DNA of 64,000 nt. It comes from Alphaproteobacteria bacterium. GTDB taxonomy: Bacteria; Pseudomonadota; Alphaproteobacteria; Micavibrionales; Micavibrionaceae. The position numbers were made by a program, and so were the translations under genes. Below are positions 58,730-64,000 of this stretch, piece by piece (position 1 is the stretch's first letter; each line of letters starts with the position of its first letter). The notes beneath the pieces are model-generated. The model searched no databases, was not told the DNA's origin, and saw only the letters and a list, made by a program, of their open reading frames with translations. The stretch spans positions 1,608,042 through 1,672,041 of the forward strand of contig JAUHWR010000001.1 of the NCBI GenBank assembly GCA_030427385.1, read 5' to 3'.

Positions 58730-59749
58730 TTAGTAATAATCAAGACTTGATATTATCCTTCTTTGATCGATAACCGATAACTGACCATAGCTATTTAGCG
58801 TTGTATCAATAGATTTATGCCCTAAGTTTTGCCGTATCGCGTTCAAAAATTCAGGGCTTTGCGATTGCGCATAAATGGCGTGAGTTTTACGAAATGAATG
58901 CGGTTTGATATAGGGCAACCCTGCGCTTGTGAACGCTTTTTTAAATACATCCCTGATCGTTGTATCTGACTTAATTTCTTCTTTGCGGATGGTTTGTTCA
59001 AGTAAGTTTGTATGCGTGAAGCGATTATCAACTTTTGGGAATAACGGATCGGACTCTTTAAAACCCAATGAGACAAGATAATCACGCCATACAATCACAT
59101 TCTGAATAATATCTTCGGGCAATGCCATAAAATGCGCATGGCGGGTTTTAGCAAACTTAACACTCATATTTTTTGGACATACATAGATAAAATATTGCCC
59201 GTTTTCTTCAATCAAGCTTTTGAGTTTTACGGTGCGCAGTTCGGAAATGCGAAGCGCGCATAATGCTTGTAAAGAGATCATGGCTTTATCACGCTTTTCT
59301 TTATCGGTGGTATCAGGCATTTGCCGAATGGTTTTGATGATCTGATCAAAGGTATATGATTTTTGATACTCAACAGCCTTGGCGGTGGTTTGTTGATTGC
59401 GTGACATATTCAGATAATCAATCTGATTATAATCTATTTTACTACGATACCCTCTTTGTCGTTCCAACCACCGCAAAAACTCTTTTAAGCACCAAATGTT
59501 ATTAGAGATATAGGACTCCCCTAAACCTCTTGAATGCATAGATCTGATATATTTATCCGCGACATGTCCGTTGTACTTTTCAAAGCCTGCAAAATCTATG
59601 TAAATCTCAAAATCACGAATATGTTTTAAAGCGGCATCAATCGTCTTCACATCCTTCTGAGCAACACGCGCCAGATGTTGACGATATTTGTATTTTACCC
59701 GTTCATTTACAGGGTTAAACTTGTGCTTATCTTTCTTTGCGGTGGTCAA
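58730..59749 (-). CDS. Tyrosine recombinase (second integrase-like protein of the element)
   Basis: A 339-residue XerC/D-like recombinase. An N-terminal SAM-like core-binding domain (GESYISNNIWCLKEFLRWLE) precedes the catalytic domain, with Arg in LCALRISELRTVKL (near 168), HxxR in KPHSFRKTHA (near 286), GHKSIDTT and the nucleophile Tyr in LNSYGQLS (near 321). All catalytic residues are present. It overlaps the HTH/zinc-ribbon gene by 4 bases. It is unrelated in detail to the P4-type integrase at the tRNA end. Confidence 0.92.
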   Translation of the reverse strand: MTTAKKDKHKFNPVNERVKYKYRQHLARVAQKDVKTIDAALKHIRDFEIYIDFAGFEKYNGHVADKYIRSMHSRGLGESYISNNIWCLKEFLRWLERQRGYRSKIDYNQIDYLNMSRNQQTTAKAVEYQKSYTFDQIIKTIRQMPDTTDKEKRDKAMISLQALCALRISELRTVKLKSLIEENGQYFIYVCPKNMSVKFAKTRHAHFMALPEDIIQNVIVWRDYLVSLGFKESDPLFPKVDNRFTHTNLLEQTIRKEEIKSDTTIRDVFKKAFTSAGLPYIKPHSFRKTHAIYAQSQSPEFLNAIRQNLGHKSIDTTLNSYGQLSVIDQRRIISSLDYY

Positions 59750-60261
59750 AATAAACTCCCTTGCCCTGACTCATTTAACGGACTGATCTTTGATGCTTCC
59801 AAGTGAGTCTTAGAGGGGGGAGTATCACAATCATATAATTCCAAAACATCAACCACACGAAAGGTTTTGCGAATGTCTTGATAAACACTCATTTTATAGC
59901 TTTTAAACATGGTGGTTTTGCACGTGCGGCAATGCGCCCTTGCTTTAAGCATTTTATTTTCTTGATTGAGAACAGTCTTGTTTTGAAAGACAGGGCGCGC
60001 ATCTTTGCATTTCAGGCAAAGGAACTGGTCAAATTCTAGTTTGCACTTACCCTTCATATTTTGCGCTTTGATATACTTAATTAAATCATTGCCATAAATT
60101 AAGGTTGGGCGAGATTGATCTATTGTCTTCAAACCGTTTTTTATCCACGTGCGCACCGTTTGGGGATGTAACCCCAAATCATAATATAATGCGCAAATAT
60201 CTTCTATGTCATAGACATACCAATATTTAACGCGCCTATGCGGATAGAGACGCTTTGACAT
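59746..60261 (-). CDS. HTH and zinc-ribbon protein paired with the recombinase
   Basis: A 171-residue protein with an N-terminal MerR/excisionase-like helix-turn-helix (DICALYYDLGLHPQTVRTWI...LIYGNDLIKYIK) followed by a zinc ribbon (FLCLKCKDARPV ... HCRTCKTTMFKS). It is probably a DNA-binding accessory or directionality factor for the recombinase, given the ATGA overlap. The C-terminus (SPLNESGQGSLF) is disordered. The family assignment is by motif only. Confidence 0.78.
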   Translation of the reverse strand: MSKRLYPHRRVKYWYVYDIEDICALYYDLGLHPQTVRTWIKNGLKTIDQSRPTLIYGNDLIKYIKAQNMKGKCKLEFDQFLCLKCKDARPVFQNKTVLNQENKMLKARAHCRTCKTTMFKSYKMSVYQDIRKTFRVVDVLELYDCDTPPSKTHLEASKISPLNESGQGSLF

Positions 60262-60269
60262 GGTATGAC

Positions 60270-60461
60270 TTACTCTTGAGCGGCAATAAGGGCGCGAATG
60301 TCTTCAACGCGCCATGCGGTCATTTTTTGACCTAACTTAACGCCTTTCGGATATCTGCCACTTTTAACGCCTGCCCACCATGTGGATTTTGAGACAGGAA
60401 AGACTTTTAAAACCTCTGGCAATCTTAGAAAGCCTGTTTCGGGTAATGTGTGTTTGTCCAT
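60270..60461 (-). CDS. AlpA family transcriptional regulator/excisionase
   Basis: A 63-residue AlpA-like protein: GFLRLPEVLKVFPVSKSTWW, then VKSGRYPKGVKLGQKMTAWRVEDIRALI. AlpA proteins control or assist excision by P4-type integrases, consistent with the integrase at the element's right end. It starts just after a 100-bp gap that follows the unknown cargo gene. Confidence 0.93.
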   Translation of the reverse strand: MDKHTLPETGFLRLPEVLKVFPVSKSTWWAGVKSGRYPKGVKLGQKMTAWRVEDIRALIAAQE

Positions 60462-60561
60462 TGTGATTCTCCTATATAATTTATAGGAACACGATAGAGT
60501 TCAACTTTGTTCTATTCCTGTAAGGTAATTTAATTTTTAGAAATAATGTTCCAACTTCAAG

Positions 60562-61407
60562 TTATTGAATGAGTTTTCTTATCCGCTCTTCACTGAGATC
60601 AACGTCTTCTCCTAAAATGCCCATAACCAAATCATTAATATATCGAACATGTTTTCTGTTATTAACGCCATGCACTTCAAAAATTTCTTTTAAAGTTCTT
60701 ACTATGTAGTGCAAATAAGCGTCTTTAGAATTTATTTTTTTAACCTTCATTGATTTGCCTGCCGCCAGTGGTTTTATTTCAGCTAAATATTCTGATATTT
60801 GTAAAAATAAATGCATGAGATCATGATGAACACTATTCGAAGTGGTGTTCCCTTCTTTAATCATGCCCTTGTGAACTAAATTTTTTTGATTTGAAAAATT
60901 AGGAAATATCATCTGCTTAGCAAGTTTAAGCGTTTCACGCCCCCCATCAGTAATACGTTCTTCAGATCCGCTTGATATTAATTTTATAATCTGCTTTTCC
61001 CAAAACATTTGCACATTGAAGCGTAGATCAACTGACTCGGATAATGCCCCTGTACATTTCTCTAATGCTTTCCGCATTTTCTCCGCAGCCAAAGCATCTT
61101 CCCGACCGCTGGTTTTAAAATCATAGCGCCACTCTGGCAAGTGCTTAAACGCGCACCTCACATGGAGTAATAGATCTTCATTACCTTGGCTTTCAAGATA
61201 GAAATCTTTAAAGTTAAGGCTGTTCTCAATAAAATTAACGCAATAATTTTTTTGTTCCTCACAGATAATAATGTTGTATTTGTTAAAAGAGGCTACATCT
61301 TCATTTCTACGTAAATTAATAATATGCTTATTGAGAAATTTTATTTGAGCGCAAATATCATTGTAAAATTTAAGCGGCACATACTTTGGTCTTTCAAAGT
61401 CAGACAT
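60562..61407 (-). CDS. Uncharacterised cargo protein of the element
   Basis: A 281-residue soluble protein I do not recognise. It looks helical, with LNFKDFYLESQGNEDLLLHV in the first third, HHDLMHLFLQISEYLAEIKP and a C-terminal YINDLVMGILGEDVDLSEER. His, Lys and Glu are frequent. There is no signal peptide, membrane segment, nuclease or nucleotide-binding motif that I can identify. It lies 3 bases after the integrase stop, so it is co-transcribed with it. Confidence 0.7.
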   Translation of the reverse strand: MSDFERPKYVPLKFYNDICAQIKFLNKHIINLRRNEDVASFNKYNIIICEEQKNYCVNFIENSLNFKDFYLESQGNEDLLLHVRCAFKHLPEWRYDFKTSGREDALAAEKMRKALEKCTGALSESVDLRFNVQMFWEKQIIKLISSGSEERITDGGRETLKLAKQMIFPNFSNQKNLVHKGMIKEGNTTSNSVHHDLMHLFLQISEYLAEIKPLAAGKSMKVKKINSKDAYLHYIVRTLKEIFEVHGVNNRKHVRYINDLVMGILGEDVDLSEERIRKLIQ

Positions 61408-61410
61408 TAA

Positions 61411-62628
61411 TTAACCTTTCTTTATAAAAGGCAAAACCTGAGAAGTCTGCGATGCGGTGTCCAAATAATCCGACCAATCTTGCATCATAACTTTACGTTC
61501 ATCCAAAAACTGCGCGCGGTCATAAGCGCGCTGCACCATACTTTTAGGAGCATGTGCAAGTTGACGATCAATAACCTCATGGCGATAATCTAGTTTTTCT
61601 TTAATTGTTGTCATAGCCAACGCACGAAAGCCATGCCCTGTCATGCGCCCTTTAAAACCCAATCGCTCTAAGCCTTTTAAAACTGTATTATTGCTCATGT
61701 GTTTGCGTGGCGAATGGTGACCAGGGAATACCCACTCCCACCGCACGTTGCGTGCTTTTAAATCGCTCAAAATTTCAATGGCTTGTGTTGATAATGGCAC
61801 AATGTGATCGTTCCGCATTTTCATACGTTCGGCAGGGATAACCCACTGCGCGTTTTCAAGATCAAATTCTTGCCATTTTGCTTCAATCAGTTCTTTTGTG
61901 CGCACAAAAGTAAGCATCAATAATTTCATAGCTTGCCTTGTATCAAGATGCAAACGCGCATCATTCCGTTCTATTGCGTGCAACAATTCAGGAATTTCTT
62001 TCACATCAAGACAGGCATAATGCTTTTTCTTTACAGGCTGTAAAACCATACCAATTTCGGATGCAGGGTTAAGCATCGCAAGTTCACTTATAATCGCATA
62101 TTTAAAAATTTGATCGCAATATTGTCGCAAGCGGTGGGCGGGTTCAAACGCCCCACGTTTTTGCACCTTCTTTAAGGCATTTATAATCTGTATAGGTTTG
62201 ATATCACTGATTGGTAAAAATCCTATTTCAGAGAATAAATCAATTTCCATTCTATGTATGACTGTCTTTGCATGACGATCCGTCCATTTATGTTTGAAAT
62301 TCTCATGCCATTGGCGTGCCACAACCTCAAACGTATTTTCAAATTTACTTTCTGCGTTCTGTTTTTGAGACTGCTTTTCTTGATTCGGATCAATATTTTG
62401 ATCCAGAAGCTTGCGCGCTTCCGTACACCTTTCTTCGGCTTCTTTCAGTGAAATTTCTGGATATACCCCCAACGCCAATAGCTTTTCTTTGCTATTAAAC
62501 CGATATTTCATACGCCAATACTTACTATTATTAGGCATAATTTGAAGATACAAGCCACGCCCACCCGCTAATTTATAGGGCTTATCACGTGATTTTGCAT
62601 TTTTGCATTCTAGATTTGTAAGACTCAT
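61411..62628 (-). CDS. P4-type site-specific integrase (DUF4102 and phage integrase domains)
   Basis: About 405 residues. The N-terminal DUF4102 arm-binding domain (KLAGGRGLYLQIMPNNSKYW; LALGVYPEISLKEAEE) precedes a core-binding domain and a catalytic domain with FVRTKELIEAKW, GHGFRALAMT, LAHAPKS and the Tyr in QRAYDRAQF. It inserts into the tRNA-Gly 3' end. I use MSLTNLECKN at 62628, with GGAG 12 bases upstream; the long ORF-track form would begin in repeats. It reads away from the tRNA. Confidence 0.95.
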   Translation of the reverse strand: MSLTNLECKNAKSRDKPYKLAGGRGLYLQIMPNNSKYWRMKYRFNSKEKLLALGVYPEISLKEAEERCTEARKLLDQNIDPNQEKQSQKQNAESKFENTFEVVARQWHENFKHKWTDRHAKTVIHRMEIDLFSEIGFLPISDIKPIQIINALKKVQKRGAFEPAHRLRQYCDQIFKYAIISELAMLNPASEIGMVLQPVKKKHYACLDVKEIPELLHAIERNDARLHLDTRQAMKLLMLTFVRTKELIEAKWQEFDLENAQWVIPAERMKMRNDHIVPLSTQAIEILSDLKARNVRWEWVFPGHHSPRKHMSNNTVLKGLERLGFKGRMTGHGFRALAMTTIKEKLDYRHEVIDRQLAHAPKSMVQRAYDRAQFLDERKVMMQDWSDYLDTASQTSQVLPFIKKG

Positions 62629-62701
62629 TGGGGGTATCAACTCCATACAATTTATTTTATACCCCCGCTTGCACCCCTTTTTGATTTGGATTTGGGGGTA
62701 T
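62628..62701. repeat. GGGGGTAT/ATACCCCC repeats at the element's right end
   Basis: TTGGGGGTAT occurs at 62628-62637 and 62692-62701, and ATACCCCCG in opposite orientation at 62659-62667. These match the left-end words in inverse orientation and flank the integrase start, as arm-type sites or autoregulatory operators would. Confidence 0.6.
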
Positions 62702-62792
62702 AACATCGGATGGCTTTGGACAAAATTGTTTCATAAAAACCCTCTTAACACAAGGCTTTCTGGACTTTACTGGACTGTTTGGGATGCCAAAT

Positions 62793-62867
62793 TGGAGCGA
62801 GTGAAGGGATTCGAACCCTCGACTTCAACCTTGGCAAGGTTGCGCTCTACCCCTGAGCTACACTCGC
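62793..62867 (-). tRNA. tRNA-Gly (GCC), integration target
   Basis: Minus-strand tRNA beginning GCGAGTG, with D-loop GCTCAGGGGTAGAGC, anticodon stem CAACC/GGTTG enclosing TTGCCAA (anticodon GCC), T-loop GGTTCGAATCC, acceptor CACTCGC and encoded TCCA. The 3' half contains the att repeat of the element. The gene is intact. Confidence 0.97.
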
Positions 62868-62928
62868 GTACTTGCAAAACAAGTATGGGGAATATAATAT
62901 TTCTGAAATAGAATGCAAGGAAAAATTT

Positions 62929-63489
62929 ATGGTGGCCGCAAAAATTTTAGGAAATAGCGAAATTCCACACGGGCAAAATGATCTGCCCACCTCTCCGCAG
63001 GCGCTTTTGGCGCTGTTTGATAATTTAGGTATAACTTATGATCTGTCCCATCACCGCGCCGTTTACACCGTTGAGGAAAGTGAAGATGTTGATAAAGCCA
63101 TTCCTGGCACGCATTGCCGGAATATGTTTTTACGTGACAAGAAAAAAGTGATGTTTTTGCTCTCCCTCGCGAACAAAACATTGGTTGATTTGAAAAAATT
63201 AGAAAATTTGCTGGAATGCGGGCGCATTTCCTTTGGCTCGCCTGATCGTTTATGGAGCAATCTGGGGGTTCGTCCCGGTTCTGTTTGTCCGTTTTCAATC
63301 ATTAATGATACTGAAAAAAATGTAATGCTTATTCTTGATGAATGGATGATGGCACAGCCTAGAGTCAATTTTCACCCGCTTGTCAATACCATGACGGTGG
63401 GAATGACGCCGGCAGACATCGTCAAATTTCTGGATCACATTGGGCATCCTTATAAAATAATGGATTTAAATGATGCGCGGCCATCTTGA
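62929..63489 (+). CDS. Prolyl-tRNA editing protein (ProXp-ala/PrdX, YbaK-like)
   Basis: A 186-residue free-standing editing domain that hydrolyses Ala-tRNA(Pro). ITYDLSHHRAVYTVEESEDV, the conserved FLRDKKKVMFLLSL, GRISFGSPDRLWSNLGV and PGSVCPFSIIND match PrdX-type proteins. The ORF-track start lies upstream near the tRNA; I use the ATG at 62929 preceded by AAGGAAAAATTT. It diverges from tRNA-Gly. Confidence 0.92.
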   Translation: MVAAKILGNSEIPHGQNDLPTSPQALLALFDNLGITYDLSHHRAVYTVEESEDVDKAIPGTHCRNMFLRDKKKVMFLLSLANKTLVDLKKLENLLECGRISFGSPDRLWSNLGVRPGSVCPFSIINDTEKNVMLILDEWMMAQPRVNFHPLVNTMTVGMTPADIVKFLDHIGHPYKIMDLNDARPS

Positions 63490-63519
63490 TAAAAAAAATA
63501 ACTTGGTTTAAATAGTTTT

Positions 63520-64000
63520 ATGAATATTAGAATATTTCTCTTAAGTACGCTTGCTTTATTATTATGCTACATAAATGCTAGCTTGTACGTGGGGCCATTT
63601 ACTAAACTTGAACATAATATTATTTCAAAAGCGCGAATATACAAAGCTAAGAAAGAAAAACAAAAGCAAATTCAAAATTTGGCAATAGAAGCAAAAAAAG
63701 GAAACGCCTACGCACAATTTAATTATGCCTTCACTTTTCTTGACAAAAGAAACTCAGAGTACAGTCAAGAAAAGGCCATTTTCTGGTTCAAGGAAAGTGG
63801 TGATAACGGTTATCTAGACGGCTATCATAAAATTGCATACGGACTTGATAATGGTGTGTTTGGTTTTGATAAAAATTACGACCAAGATAAGCAACTTGTT
63901 GAAAAATTTTATCGAATAGCAGTAGATAAGGGCCTTGCAAAATCCCAAAATAATTTAGCTATCTTTTTATCGGAAAAATACAAAGAACATGCAGATATTA
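63520..64000 (+). CDS. Sel1-repeat (TPR-like) exported protein, 3' truncated by window
   Basis: Not in the ORF track because it runs off the window. The ATG at 63520 opens a signal peptide (MNIRIFLLSTLALLLCYINA). Sel1-like repeat signatures follow: AKKGNAYAQFNYAFTFLDK, KAIFWFKESGDNGYLDGYHK and KGLAKSQNNLAIFLSE. Such proteins are alpha-solenoid scaffolds. The gene is AT-rich and lies 30 bases after the ProXp-ala gene. Confidence 0.82.
   Translation, partial: MNIRIFLLSTLALLLCYINASLYVGPFTKLEHNIISKARIYKAKKEKQKQIQNLAIEAKKGNAYAQFNYAFTFLDKRNSEYSQEKAIFWFKESGDNGYLDGYHKIAYGLDNGVFGFDKNYDQDKQLVEKFYRIAVDKGLAKSQNNLAIFLSEKYKEHADI

Larger units (their letters stand above)
55465..62811. mobile_element. Integrative element of about 7.3 kb in tRNA-Gly(GCC)
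   Basis: The boundaries are a 13-bp direct repeat, GAGTGAAGGGATT, at 55465-55477 and at 62799-62811 within the tRNA 3' half. The flanking bases also partly match (TGGAG before each). The right end carries a P4-type integrase reading away from the tRNA, the usual arrangement. Cargo on the minus strand is an unknown protein, AlpA, an HTH/zinc-ribbon protein, a second tyrosine recombinase, a reverse transcriptase and an ExoI-like nuclease. There are no phage structural, replication or conjugation genes, so it may be a satellite or defence island mobilised by a helper. Confidence 0.85.

Noticed and set aside
55465-62811. Diversity-generating retroelement
   Set aside because: No Avd-like gene, no variable-repeat/template-repeat pair and no C-type lectin target seen.
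55465-62811. Prophage
   Set aside because: No capsid, portal, terminase, tail or lysis genes, and only about 7.3 kb between att repeats.
62603-62911. 102-aa plus-strand ORF running across tRNA-Gly
   Set aside because: It reads through the antisense of a certain tRNA and the integrase 5' region. Its SNPSTSTLARL-like peptide is the known artefact of translating tRNA antisense.
1-64000. CRISPR arrays and insertion sequences
   Set aside because: No regularly spaced direct repeats and no transposase genes were seen anywhere in the window.

Overview
The window looks like a chromosomal segment of an AT-leaning alphaproteobacterium, probably Rhodospirillales- or Micavibrio-like; I cannot fix the order. 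Pointers are the purL-bolA pairing, a DUF1489 gene next to rplJ, a his operon ending in hisE-HIT, clpS-clpA, and a free-standing ProXp-ala editing protein. Almost all of it is ordinary dense core genome.

Layout. 1-2.3 kb: 3' part of purL, bolA, and a broken small secreted-protein gene. 2.3-12.4 kb (minus): rplJ-rplL-rpoB-orf-rpoC, with a recognisable promoter, an L10-type leader and an rplL-rpoB hairpin. 12.4-16.8 kb: DUF1489, a five-SLBB polysaccharide export protein, a GT2 glycosyltransferase and an orphan gene. 16.8-24.4 kb: the his region. hisH-GNAT-hisA-hisF-HAD-hisE-HIT run on minus. hisD-trmN6-gpt-alpha/beta hydrolase run divergently on plus, only 24 bp from hisH. 24.3-36.8 kb: tadA, mscL, clpS-clpA, a DUF481 porin-like protein, glycyl-tRNA synthetase with an oddly composed central segment, polA, rlmB and tRNA-Tyr. 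37-45 kb: a VOC protein, then a tripartite RND efflux operon with a peroxiredoxin-like protein. A TetR regulator is divergent, with a perfect palindromic operator between them. 44.8-51.5 kb (minus): a surface-sugar cluster (rfbF, rfbG, epimerase, C-methyltransferase, acetyltransferase, SDR, CmcI-like, GT2) that should make and attach a CDP-linked, probably C-methyl-branched 6-deoxyhexose. 51.6-55.3 kb: CDF metal exporter, MntR with a predicted MntR box, a six-hairpin glycosidase, a membrane protein and a gene remnant.

55.46-62.81 kb is a roughly 7.3-kb integrative element in the 3' end of tRNA-Gly(GCC). A 13-bp direct repeat marks both ends, and ATACCCCCAA-type repeats sit just inside each end. 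In transcription order (minus) it carries a P4-type integrase, an uncharacterised cargo gene, an AlpA regulator, an HTH/zinc-ribbon protein overlapping a second tyrosine recombinase, a structured-RNA candidate behind a TTGACA box, a 527-aa reverse transcriptase and an ExoI/SbcB-like DEDD exonuclease. The RNA-RT-exonuclease unit is the best candidate here for an undescribed system, plausibly anti-phage defence. No search was possible, so novelty is not established.

Beyond the element lie tRNA-Gly, the ProXp-ala protein and the start of a Sel1-repeat protein cut by the window end.
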